From contig NZ_JABGCI010000001.1 in NCBI RefSeq assembly GCF_019799905.1, positions 434,001 through 498,000 on the forward strand: a stretch of 64,000 nt of DNA. The letters are read 5' to 3'. The notes beneath the pieces are model-generated. The model was given only the letters and a program-made list of their open reading frames with translations, was not told the DNA's origin and did no database searches. How positions within the stretch are numbered: the first letter of the stretch is position 1; every line of letters begins with the position of its first letter. Of this stretch, positions 52,858 to 60,335 are shown in pieces. The stretch is from Trujillonella endophytica (lineage in GTDB: Bacteria > Actinomycetota > Actinomycetes > Mycobacteriales > Geodermatophilaceae). Both the position numbers and the translations under genes were made by a program.

Positions 52858-52914
52858 GGAGGTCTCCTCGGGCAAGGTCGCGCAGGGCTCGACGGCGACG
52901 GCGCCATCTCCCTT

Positions 52915-52931
52915 GGTGAGACAGCATCCTG
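52915..52931. promoter_or_regulatory. Island motif, site S8, upstream of the IclR gene
   Basis: TGAGACAGCATCCTGG shares GAGACAGCATC with the dioxygenase-side palindrome S6. Its position about 60 bases before the IclR start suggests autoregulation. Confidence 0.4.
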
Positions 52932-53011
52932 GTCGGCGAGACGGGAACGGTCAACGGTGGTGACAGTTTCCGGCCGGGGCCCTCGCGCCCGCCCTTCCGT
53001 CCCCGCAGCGG

Positions 53012-53071
53012 TTGACACGGGAGAGGCCGCGGCACATGCTCAATACCGCGATGCGAGACAGCATCTCGCAT
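53012..53071 (+). promoter_or_regulatory. Dioxygenase operon promoter and palindromic operator S6
   Basis: TTGACA (53012), 17 bases, CATGCT is a plausible promoter. Just downstream, ATGCGAGA-CAGCA-TCTCGCAT (53051-53071) is a perfect dyad with 8-base arms and the most symmetric copy of the island motif. Confidence 0.6.
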
Positions 53072-53140
53072 GTGTTTCACGAGAGTTACCGCAGTAGTCG
53101 TCGTGCCGCCTCCGCTCCCGCGGGGCAGACGGGAGCCCCT

Positions 53141-54583
53141 ATGACGTCGCCCAGCACCTCCCCCGCGTCCGACGGCGCCGCGCCGCTGGTCGTCCAGGAC
53201 TGGGAGCGCCTCGCCTTCCGCGTGCACCGCCGCGCGTACCGCGACGAGGCCCTCTTCGCGGCCGAGCGCGCGCGGATCTGGGAGCGCACCTGGCTCTACC
53301 TCGGGCACGAGACCGAGCTGCCGAAGCCGAACGACTTCAAGGTCCGCGCCCTCGGCGGCCGGCCGCTGATCTTCACCCGCGACTCCACCGGCGAGCTGCA
53401 CGCGTTCCTGAACAGCTGCCCGCACCGCGGGACGGTGCTGTGCCGCGAGACCCAGGGGTCCAGCAGGCACTTCAACTGCTTCTACCACGCGTGGGCGTTC
53501 CACAACACGGGCGAGGTGGCCGCCATCCCGGACCCGTCGGCCTACGCCGACGAGGAGTACAAGGCCAGCATGCGGCTGCGCGAGGTCGCGAAGCTGGAGG
53601 TGTTCGAGGGCTTCGTCTTCGTCTCGTTCACCGACGACGTCCCGCCGCTGGTCGACCACCTCGGCCCGGCCGCCGACTACATGCGGATGATCAGCGAGCA
53701 GCACGTCGCCGGCATGGAGGTGCTGCCCGGGACGCAGCTCTACGGCGTCCGCGGCAACTGGAAGCTCGCCGTCGAGAACGCCATGGACGGCTACCACTTC
53801 AGCCCGACCCACAACACCTTCGTCGGCTACCTGCGCGAGAGCGGCTTCGCCGTCGACGACGACGACCAGTACGCCTACAACCTCGGCAACGGCCACTCCC
53901 TGCTGATCCTCACCGGCCACGGCGGGCGGATCAGCATGCTGTGGGAGCCGCGCTTCGGCGAGGCCGAGCGGGAGCGCACCGCCGAGCACCGCCGCGAGAT
54001 GGAGCTGCGGCTCGGGTCCGAGCGCGCGCACCTGGTGGCCGACGAGAGCCACATCCTGTTCGTCTTCCCCAACCTGCTGCTGTTCGACCTCGAGGGCCTG
54101 TCGATCCGCCAGCTGGAGCCGGTCGCCCCGGGGCACACCGACGTCCGCGCCTGGCAGCTCGCCCCGCGCGGGGAGGACCCCGCCGTCCGCGACCTGCGGA
54201 TGCGCACGATGGTCAGCTTCGTCGGCCCCGGCGGCCTGGCCACGCCCGACGACATCGAGGCCTACGAGGCCGTGCAGCGCGGCATCGAGGCGACCGCCGG
54301 CGACGGGCGCGCCGAGCTGGACTACAGCGACATGTCCCGCGGCATGGCCGCCGACGTCTCCGGCGAGCGCGGCCGCTCCACCGACGAGGGCGCCATGCGC
54401 GGCTTCTGGCGGCACTGGGTGACCGCGGTGGGCGAGGGCGGCCCGGTCGACCTCGGCACCCCCCCGCCGCCGCACCCCGAGCCGACCCCGCTGCCCAGCA
54501 AGCGCCCGCACGGGCTGGACGAGATCCTCGCGGGGCTCGAGACCGGCATCGTGTCCGGCTCCGAGGAGGTGGCGGCCCGATGA
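53141..54583 (+). CDS. Rieske-type aromatic ring-hydroxylating dioxygenase, alpha subunit
   Basis: 480 aa. The Rieske 2Fe-2S ligands are Cys93, His95, Cys113 and His116 (CPHRG and CFYHAW). The mononuclear iron site is Asp216-x2-His219-x4-His224 in DGYHFSPTH. It adds O2 to an aromatic ring with electrons from a separate reductase, none of which lies next to it. GGGAG precedes the ATG at 53141. The stop overlaps the beta-subunit start. Confidence 0.92.
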   Translation: MTSPSTSPASDGAAPLVVQDWERLAFRVHRRAYRDEALFAAERARIWERTWLYLGHETELPKPNDFKVRALGGRPLIFTRDSTGELHAFLNSCPHRGTVLCRETQGSSRHFNCFYHAWAFHNTGEVAAIPDPSAYADEEYKASMRLREVAKLEVFEGFVFVSFTDDVPPLVDHLGPAADYMRMISEQHVAGMEVLPGTQLYGVRGNWKLAVENAMDGYHFSPTHNTFVGYLRESGFAVDDDDQYAYNLGNGHSLLILTGHGGRISMLWEPRFGEAERERTAEHRREMELRLGSERAHLVADESHILFVFPNLLLFDLEGLSIRQLEPVAPGHTDVRAWQLAPRGEDPAVRDLRMRTMVSFVGPGGLATPDDIEAYEAVQRGIEATAGDGRAELDYSDMSRGMAADVSGERGRSTDEGAMRGFWRHWVTAVGEGGPVDLGTPPPPHPEPTPLPSKRPHGLDEILAGLETGIVSGSEEVAAR

Positions 54584-55110
54584 CCGCCCTCCACCCCGAC
54601 GGCACGGACACGTCGCTGGCGGGCTCGACCCGCACCGTGACCCGCGCCGAGGTCGAGGACTTCCTCTTCGCCGAGGCCGAGCTCCTCGACCGGCAGCGCT
54701 ACGACGAGTGGCTGACCCTGTTCGTCGAGGGCGGCCGGTTCGAGATCCCGACGACCGACGCCGGCGACACCCCCGCCAGCCAGGGCGGCTACTTCGTCTG
54801 CGACGACTGGGACCTGCTGCGCGCCCGCGTGAAGCGGCTCCGCAGCCGCAAGGCACACGCGGAGAACCCCGCGTCGCTGACCCACCGGATGATCGCCAAC
54901 GTGCGGCTGCTCGAGCGGGACGGCGACGAGCTGGCCGTCACGGCGAACTTCATCGTCCACCGCGCCCGCGACGGCCACACCAACGCCTTCCACGGCCGCT
55001 ACGTCCACCGGCTGCAGGTGACCGAGGACGGGCTGCGCTTCCGGCTGCGCCGGGCGGTGCTCTCGCTCGAGCGGCTCGAGGCCGGCGCCCGGCTCTCGTT
55101 CATCCTGTGA
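54580..55110 (+). CDS. Aromatic ring-hydroxylating dioxygenase, beta subunit
   Basis: 176 aa, the usual size of the small subunit. NTF2-like fold with VTRAEVEDFLFAEAELLDRQ, YDEWLTLF, ASLTHRMIANVRLLE and FRLRRAVLSLE near the C-terminus. Structural partner of the alpha subunit in an alpha3beta3 enzyme. ATGA overlap with alpha. Confidence 0.88.
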   Translation: MTALHPDGTDTSLAGSTRTVTRAEVEDFLFAEAELLDRQRYDEWLTLFVEGGRFEIPTTDAGDTPASQGGYFVCDDWDLLRARVKRLRSRKAHAENPASLTHRMIANVRLLERDGDELAVTANFIVHRARDGHTNAFHGRYVHRLQVTEDGLRFRLRRAVLSLERLEAGARLSFIL

Positions 55111-55132
55111 CAGGACCCCGAGGAGCTCAGCG

Positions 55133-56338
55133 ATGATCCGGCACACCGTGGCCTTCCGGTTCTCCGCCGACGTCCCGCCCGCGCAGGTGCAGGACGTCCT
55201 GGCCCAGCTGGAGACCTTCCCGGCGCACTTCCCGGCCATGCGGCGCTGGTCGTCGGGGGAGAACCGCAGCACCCGCGACGACCGCTTCACGCACGCCTTC
55301 TCCGTCGAGTTCGACACCGAGGCCGAGCTCGCCGCCTACCTGTCCAGCGAACGGCACGAGCGCTTCGTCGCCGAGGTCTGGCGCCCGGTCATCGCCGAGC
55401 GGGCCATCGTCAGCTACGAGTACACCCCCAGCGCAGGAGACCCCATGCCGCACCCCGCTCGCCCTCACGGCCCGTTCGGGATGGAGTACGCCCGCATCGA
55501 GGTGCCCGACATCGACGAGACGATCGACTTCCTCGTCTACCACGTCGGGCTCCAGCTCGAGCAGCGCACCGCGGACGGCGCCTACCTCCGCACCGACATC
55601 GAGCACCACTGCATCGAGCTGATCGCCGCGCCGCACCGCGAGGTCGGGCACACCGTCGCGGTCGGCTACAGCGTGGAGAACGCCGAGGTCCTGGGCCAGA
55701 TCCAGAAGCGGGTCGCCGACGCCGGCCTCGAGGTGTTCGAGCTCGACGAGCGCCAGCGGGCGCTGTGCGACGAGGGCTTCGCCGTCCGCGACCCCGACGG
55801 CATGGTCGTGGAGCTGTTCACCGAGTTCCACGAGTACGCCGAGGCCCCGCACGCGGAGCTGCGCCCGGTCGACCTCGTCCACCCGTTCCTCATCACCGAG
55901 CGCTTCGACGAGATGGTCGGCTTCTACCAGGGTGTGCTCGGCTTCATGCCCAGCGACCACGTCGTGGGGTCGACGTCGTTCTTCCGCTGCGAGGACCGCT
56001 ACCACCACAGCCTCGCGATCTCCCGCAGCCGCGGCGAGGGCTCCTTCGTCGGCCACCTGTGCTTCGCGATGAAGAGCCTCGACCACGTCATGCGGATGCG
56101 GGCCCGGGCGCTGTACAAGGACCGGCCGATCGTCTCCGACATGGTCAACCACTCGGCGTCCACCTCGATCGCCTTCTACATGCACGACCCCAGGTACGGG
56201 CCACGCTACGAGCTCTGCGACGCCCACCGGGTGTTCACGCCGGAGGAGCACGAGACGCACCGGGCCCGGAAGATGGTCGCCGACCCGCGCAACATCGACG
56301 TGTGGCGGCCGGCCAGCGACGACTGGGGCCGTTTCTGA
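55133..56338 (+). CDS. Dabb-domain and VOC extradiol-dioxygenase-like fusion protein
   Basis: 401 aa. Residues 1-100 form a Dabb (stress-responsive alpha/beta barrel) domain: MIRHTVAFRFSADVP and a C-terminal VSYEYTP. Residues about 110-401 form a two-module VOC protein like extradiol ring-cleavage enzymes (MEYARIEVPDIDETIDF, VRDPDGMVVELFTEF, GHLCFAMKSLDHV, YELCDAHRVF). An internal ATG at 55445 has AGGAGA just upstream, so the second half may also be made separately. It fits ring cleavage after the Rieske dioxygenase. Confidence 0.78.
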   Translation: MIRHTVAFRFSADVPPAQVQDVLAQLETFPAHFPAMRRWSSGENRSTRDDRFTHAFSVEFDTEAELAAYLSSERHERFVAEVWRPVIAERAIVSYEYTPSAGDPMPHPARPHGPFGMEYARIEVPDIDETIDFLVYHVGLQLEQRTADGAYLRTDIEHHCIELIAAPHREVGHTVAVGYSVENAEVLGQIQKRVADAGLEVFELDERQRALCDEGFAVRDPDGMVVELFTEFHEYAEAPHAELRPVDLVHPFLITERFDEMVGFYQGVLGFMPSDHVVGSTSFFRCEDRYHHSLAISRSRGEGSFVGHLCFAMKSLDHVMRMRARALYKDRPIVSDMVNHSASTSIAFYMHDPRYGPRYELCDAHRVFTPEEHETHRARKMVADPRNIDVWRPASDDWGRF

Positions 56339-57606
56339 GCTCGACCGGTACCGCCGAGGGCGGCGGGGAGCTCCTCCCCGCCGCCCTCGGCGTGCTGGCG
56401 GCCACCCCCGCCCCGCACGGCGCGGAGCGGCCGGCCGCGGAGGCCCTCGCCGCCTGGGGACGCGGCGCGCTGCCCGGGCCGGACTGGTCCGTCACGCCCG
56501 TGGGTGACGCCGGGGCGAACGTCGTCGTCACCCTGCCCGGGGACGGCGCCCCGGCGTTGCTGCTCGCCTCCCACCTGGACACCTCCCTCTCGGGGCTGCC
56601 GGCCGAGGACGCCCCGGTCACCGGCCGGGCCGACGCCCCGGACCCGCTGCGGATCGACGGCGACGAGGTCAGCGGACCCGGCCTGGGCGTCGCCCGCGGG
56701 CCGGCCGCCGCCGCGCTGGCCGGGCTCGCGCTGGCCGCCGAGCGCCTGGCGGGCCGTCCGCACCGCACCGTGCAGCTGCTGCTGGCCGGCTCCGGCACGC
56801 ACCGCAGCGCGCTCCCGGCTGCCCTGGCGGCGGGCTCCGTGCGCCCCTCGTCCAGTGCCGGCGCCCTCGCCCACCTGACCACGCACCCCCGCCCGGACGC
56901 CGTCCTGGTGGCCAAGGGAGGCCCGGCGGCGGTGCTGCGCGCCGAGCCGGGCGCCGGCTACCTGCGGCTGACCGTCACCGGCCGCATGGGCGCCGCGCTC
57001 GCGCCGGCGTCGGCCGACCCGGTGGGCGGCGTCCTCGTGCACGCGGGGACCGTGCTGGAGGCGGTCGGCCGGTGGCGGGTGGCCTTCCGTGACGCCCGCC
57101 GCGGCCGGGCCGACGGGCTCGGCGGCGAGCTCGGCCTCGGGGCGCTCTCCGGCGGGCGGCCGGACAAGCCCGACCTGCTGCCCGCGGCGCTCGACCTGCG
57201 CCTGTACTGCGTGACCGTGCCCGGCGACGACCTGGCCGCCCTCGCCGACGACCTGGCCGCCGCGGTGCGCGCGGACCTGGCGCGGACGCCGCTGGCCGGC
57301 TGCGCCGTCGAGGTCGCGGCCGAGCCGCTGCACCCGGCGGGCGTCACGGCGGCGGACGCGCCCGTCGTGCGGGCCACGGAGGCGGCGTGGGCGCGGCACC
57401 GGCCGGAGCCGCCGGTCGCCGTCCGCGACTGGACCGGCTCGACCGACGGCGTCGTCTTCCGCGCTGCGGGCATCGACACCGCCCGCTGCGGCCCGGCGGC
57501 CTCCCCGGACCCGGCCGACCCGCGCCGGGACCGCCTGTCGCTGGCCGCCCTGCGGTCGTTCGCCGAGCTCTACGCCGACGTCGCCGTCACCCTCGCCACG
57601 CCCTGA
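56335..57606 (+). CDS. M20-like peptidase/deacylase homologue with missing metal ligands, probable CTG start
   Basis: 423 aa. The fold is recognisable from ALGVLAATPAPHGAERPAAEAL, LLLASHLDTS (His-x-Asp) and a lid-domain-like middle. However, the bridging-Asp motif reads GPGLGVARG, no Glu-Glu pair is visible, and the final metal His region (CGPAASPDPADPRRDRL) lacks His. It may be inactive or use a different mechanism. The N-terminal helix lies upstream of the first GTG (56392), so a CTG at 56335, in a CTGA overlap with the VOC stop, is the likely start. Confidence 0.6.
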   Translation: MSSTGTAEGGGELLPAALGVLAATPAPHGAERPAAEALAAWGRGALPGPDWSVTPVGDAGANVVVTLPGDGAPALLLASHLDTSLSGLPAEDAPVTGRADAPDPLRIDGDEVSGPGLGVARGPAAAALAGLALAAERLAGRPHRTVQLLLAGSGTHRSALPAALAAGSVRPSSSAGALAHLTTHPRPDAVLVAKGGPAAVLRAEPGAGYLRLTVTGRMGAALAPASADPVGGVLVHAGTVLEAVGRWRVAFRDARRGRADGLGGELGLGALSGGRPDKPDLLPAALDLRLYCVTVPGDDLAALADDLAAAVRADLARTPLAGCAVEVAAEPLHPAGVTAADAPVVRATEAAWARHRPEPPVAVRDWTGSTDGVVFRAAGIDTARCGPAASPDPADPRRDRLSLAALRSFAELYADVAVTLATP

Positions 57607-57611
57607 CCCCT

Positions 57612-57674
57612 CGACGAGATCTGCACACTCGTCGGCATCAGCGGTTGATGGTGACGAGTGTGCAGATCTCGTCG
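57612..57674. repeat. Family B palindromic element, copy B3
   Basis: Two 29-base arms (57612-57640 and 57646-57674) differ at only two positions when one is reverse-complemented; the outer part is CGACGAGATCTGCACACTCG. It lies between the convergent M20-like and ribokinase stops. Confidence 0.85.
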
Positions 57675-57678
57675 GGGA

Positions 57679-58662
57679 CTAGGTGAGGGGCTCGGCAGCG
57701 GGGGTCTTCTCGAGCGCCGCCTGGACGTCGCGATTGGCCGGCAGCGCGCCGCGGGCGCCGGCGCCGGTCGTCGACAGCGCGGCCGCCGTCGCCGCGTAGC
57801 GGACCGCCTCCGGCAGCGCCTGGCCCCGGGAGAGCGCCTGGCACAGCGCCCCGCAGAAGCAGTCGCCCGCTCCCGTCGTGTCCACGGGCGTCACCGGCGG
57901 CGGGGGCTGCAGCAGCGCCGGACCGCCGTCGGCCGGGACGACGACGGCGCCGCGCGCGCCCACGGTGACGACCACCGCCGTGCGACCTCCCTGCAGGGGC
58001 CCGCCGCGAGCTTGCGAGTGGTGGGGGGCAGGGAGGTCCTTCATCAGGTCGCGGGCCAGCGCGGCCACCTCGGCCGGGGAGCGCTCGGTGTCCGGGACGC
58101 CGGCCAGCGCGGCCAGCTCGTGCTCGTTGGGCACCAGGACGTCGACCCGCGCCAGCAGTTCCGCGGGCAGCGGCGCCGGTGGGGCGGGGTTCAGCACCAC
58201 CGTGCCGCCGGCCAGCCCGGCCGCGGCGGTGACGGTCTCCATCGGCACCTCGAGCTGCAGGAGCAGGACGTCGGCGCGCTGCACGGCCGGGACGTCGACG
58301 TCCCCGGGCACCAGCGCCGCGTTGGCACCGGGCACGACCACGATCAGGTTCTCCCCGCTGCCGCTCTCCACCGGGATGGTGGCGGTACCGGTGGGCACCC
58401 CGGCCGTGCGGTGCACCCGGCTGACGTTCACCCGGCACTCGGCGAGCGCGGCCTGCATGCGCGCGCCGGCGGGGTCGTCCCCGACCCGGCCGACCATGTG
58501 CACGCCCGGGCCCAGCCGTCCCGCGGCGGCGGCCTGGTTGGCGCCCTTGCCGCCGGCGGCGGTGGCCGACGCGCTGCCGATGACGGTCTCGCCGCGGCCG
58601 GGGAGGCGGTCGACGGTGATGAGCACGTCCTCGTTGAGGCTGCCGACGACGGTGACGGACAC
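57679..58662 (-). CDS. rbsK: Ribokinase with an in-frame repeat-encoded insertion
   Basis: 327 aa. Sugar-binding GRGETVIGSASATAAGGKGANQ, an NEHELAALAGVPDTE stretch, and the catalytic DTTGAGDCFCGALCQAL are intact. The chain is longer than usual because repeat A6 inserts 19 residues (KDLPAPHHSQARGGPLQGG, about 206-224) just before the conserved VVVTVGARGAVV strand. Phosphorylates ribose or another sugar, which fits the BMP importer if the substrate is a nucleoside or glycoside. GTG start with AGGAGG upstream. Confidence 0.88.
   Translation of the reverse strand: MSVTVVGSLNEDVLITVDRLPGRGETVIGSASATAAGGKGANQAAAAGRLGPGVHMVGRVGDDPAGARMQAALAECRVNVSRVHRTAGVPTGTATIPVESGSGENLIVVVPGANAALVPGDVDVPAVQRADVLLLQLEVPMETVTAAAGLAGGTVVLNPAPPAPLPAELLARVDVLVPNEHELAALAGVPDTERSPAEVAALARDLMKDLPAPHHSQARGGPLQGGRTAVVVTVGARGAVVVPADGGPALLQPPPPVTPVDTTGAGDCFCGALCQALSRGQALPEAVRYAATAAALSTTGAGARGALPANRDVQAALEKTPAAEPLT
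57985..58042 (-). repeat. Family A palindromic element, copy A6, inside the ribokinase gene
   Basis: Minus orientation. Arms ACCTCCCTGC (57985-57994) and GCAGGGAGGT (58028-58037), then CCTTC. The insertion keeps the ribokinase frame open and adds about 19 codons. Confidence 0.8.
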
Positions 58663-58708
58663 GGAGATGGCCTCCTGGGCTCAGAGGGGCGGGGGACCGC
58701 GGTCAGCG

Positions 58709-58763
58709 GCCATCCTTCAGGGGCCCGCGCCGAGCGTGCGAGGCGTGGGGGGAAGGGTGGTCC
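58709..58763 (-). repeat. Family A palindromic element, copy A7
   Basis: Between the TauD-like stop and the ribokinase start. Arms CCATCCTTC (58710-58718) and GAAGGGTGG (58752-58760) pair with one G-T; the core is GGGGCCCGCGCCGAGC and GAGGCGTGGGGGG. Confidence 0.7.
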
Positions 58764-58767
58764 TCTC

Positions 58768-59847
58768 TCACAGACCCCAGTTCATGTCCGGCACGGCGGC
58801 GCTCGCGATGTGCGAGATGCGCTCGACGTCCTCCTTCTCGCTGCGGTCGCTGTCGCGGCCCTGGACGACGGAGTTCTTGCCGAAGCCCTCGACCAGCGGC
58901 CGGCCGACGTCGCGGCGCAGCCACAGCCGCAGCAGGTGGCGACGGCGCTCGACCTCCGGGAAGTCCTCGTACGAGGTCCGCGAGTGCAGGGCGGCGTAGT
59001 TGAGCAGCCACTGGACGTCGCCGGGCTGGAAGTCCATGTCGATGGGCAGCCCCTCCTCCTGCGACACCTCGTCGTAGAGGGCGAGCAGCTCCTTCTGCGC
59101 CTCGGTCAGCCGCGGCACGTCGGGGAAGCGCTGCGCGGACTCGATCATCGAGCTGCCGGCGTAGCTGGAGAAGACGCCGTCCACCCAGCTGCAGATCGGC
59201 GAGGTGTACCAGTCGGCCGGCGCGTCCTTGTCCTGCGCCTTCCAGTCCCAGTGCCAGGTGTCGAACAGCAGCGGCGCGAGGTCGGGACGGCGCCGCAGGA
59301 TCTCGTTGTAGATCGTCGCGCCGCTGACCAGGCTGCTCGACCCGCCGGCCTTCGCGCCGCGCAGGCACATGAGGGCGACGACGTCGGAGCTGTCGGAGTG
59401 GAACGGCAGCCGGTCGCGCACCCGCGAGGGCAGTGCGCCGTCGGCCATCGTCAGGTTCGAGGTGGCGATGACGTGGTCGAGCAGGTCGCCGACCTCGTTC
59501 TGCTTCATCGGCACGCCCAGGTGCAGGCCGATGACGAAGAAGATCGCGCTGGCCAGGACGTCGCCGTACTCCTCGGTGCGCAGCCCGCGGACCAGGATGA
59601 AGCCCCGGCCGCCGTCCAGTTGCCCGGCGACCTCGCGCAGGTGGGCCGCGTTGGCCGGGATCGGGTACTGCTCGGCGGTCACCGCGCGCAGGTCGGGGTC
59701 GTCGGCGACGAACCGGCGGCCCACCTCCTCCAGCTCGGTGCGCTCGGCCTCGGACAGCTCGTAGATCCACTCGGTGGTCTGCGACAGGACGTCGCCGCGC
59801 CAGGCGGCGGGGCCCTCCACGGGCGAGAGCGAGACGGTGCTGGTCAT
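58768..59847 (-). CDS. TauD/TfdA-family 2-oxoglutarate-dependent dioxygenase
   Basis: 359 aa. The iron triad is His150, Asp152 (LPFHSDSSD) and His288 (YAALHSRTSYED), and the 2-oxoglutarate-binding Arg lies in RRRHLLRLWLRR. Such enzymes hydroxylate and thereby cleave C-O, C-N or C-S bonds or side chains. GGAGGAACCC lies directly before the ATG. It is upstream of the ribokinase on the same strand, separated by A7, so the two are probably one operon. Confidence 0.88.
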   Translation of the reverse strand: MTSTVSLSPVEGPAAWRGDVLSQTTEWIYELSEAERTELEEVGRRFVADDPDLRAVTAEQYPIPANAAHLREVAGQLDGGRGFILVRGLRTEEYGDVLASAIFFVIGLHLGVPMKQNEVGDLLDHVIATSNLTMADGALPSRVRDRLPFHSDSSDVVALMCLRGAKAGGSSSLVSGATIYNEILRRRPDLAPLLFDTWHWDWKAQDKDAPADWYTSPICSWVDGVFSSYAGSSMIESAQRFPDVPRLTEAQKELLALYDEVSQEEGLPIDMDFQPGDVQWLLNYAALHSRTSYEDFPEVERRRHLLRLWLRRDVGRPLVEGFGKNSVVQGRDSDRSEKEDVERISHIASAAVPDMNWGL

Positions 59848-59954
59848 GGGTTCCTCCGGAGGACTGAGGTGCGGGGCGGGCGTGCGGACGGCGACACGGA
59901 GATGCGCCTCCGGCCCGCGGACGTGGGGACGTCGGCGGGCTGGGAGGCGAGAGG

Positions 59955-60041
59955 TCAGAAGGGGACCTGGACGGCCCCGGCTGCGGTGCCGGGGCGGATG
60001 CTCGGACGCAGGGACGGGGCGGGCGTACCGGCTGCGGTCAC
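59955..60041 (-). CDS. Possible 28-aa peptide upstream of the TauD-like gene
   Basis: A GTG-started frame of 28 codons (VTAAGTPAPSLRPSIRPGTA at the start, ending GAVQVPF) with GGGGAGG seven bases upstream. It lies 108 bases before the dioxygenase gene in the same transcript direction. It could be a leader peptide or a genuine micropeptide. No family is recognised. Apart from it and the hairpin at 60117, the 329-base gap 59848-60176 holds nothing I can name. Confidence 0.35.
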   Translation of the reverse strand: MTAAGTPAPSLRPSIRPGTAAGAVQVPF

Positions 60042-60106
60042 GGTCTGCCTCCCCGGGGATGTGTCTGCGCGAGCGGTGCCGAGAACGCTAGGGCACACAG
60101 TTGCGG

Positions 60107-60154
60107 ACCGTCAAGAGAGACGACGTCCCGCATCGCGAGATCGATGCGGGACGT
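60107..60154 (-). promoter_or_regulatory. Island motif site S7 within a perfect hairpin
   Basis: GACGTCCCGCATCG (60121-60134) and CGATGCGGGACGTC (60141-60154) form a perfect 14-base dyad. AGACG-ACG-TCCCGCAT (60117-60132) matches the island motif with one change. TTGACG (minus strand, 60112-60107) follows as a possible -35 for the TauD operon. Since it also lies 22 bases after the 60177 gene stop and is followed by a T-rich run, it may double as a terminator. Confidence 0.45.
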
Positions 60155-60176
60155 CGACGGCGCCGGGAGTGGTCGC

Positions 60177-60335
60177 TCAGGAGGGCGTGTCGGCGCCCTC
60201 GCCCGCGACCTCGTCGCCCTCGGCCGGCTGCTCGGTGTGCGGCGTGCGGCCGTCCTCCTCCCGGCCCGGCTCCTGCTCACCGCTCTCGGCGGGCTGCTCG
60301 GGGTGCGGCGTGCGGCCGCTGCCTGGCTCGCTCAT
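60177..60335 (-). CDS. Small hydrophilic protein with internal repeat (52 aa)
   Basis: 52 aa. GRTPHPEQPAESGEQEPG and GRTPHTEQPAEGDE form an internal duplication of the unit GRTPHxEQPAE, within an acidic, disordered-looking chain. GGGAGGAC precedes the ATG, which overlaps the stop of the upstream DUF6328 gene (ATGA). Function unknown. Confidence 0.6.
   Translation of the reverse strand: MSEPGSGRTPHPEQPAESGEQEPGREEDGRTPHTEQPAEGDEVAGEGADTPS

Noticed and set aside
60121-60154. Reading the 14-bp dyad purely as an IclR operator
   Set aside because: It is also well placed as the terminator of the DUF6328 operon, so I list it with both roles and do not count it as strong evidence for the regulon.
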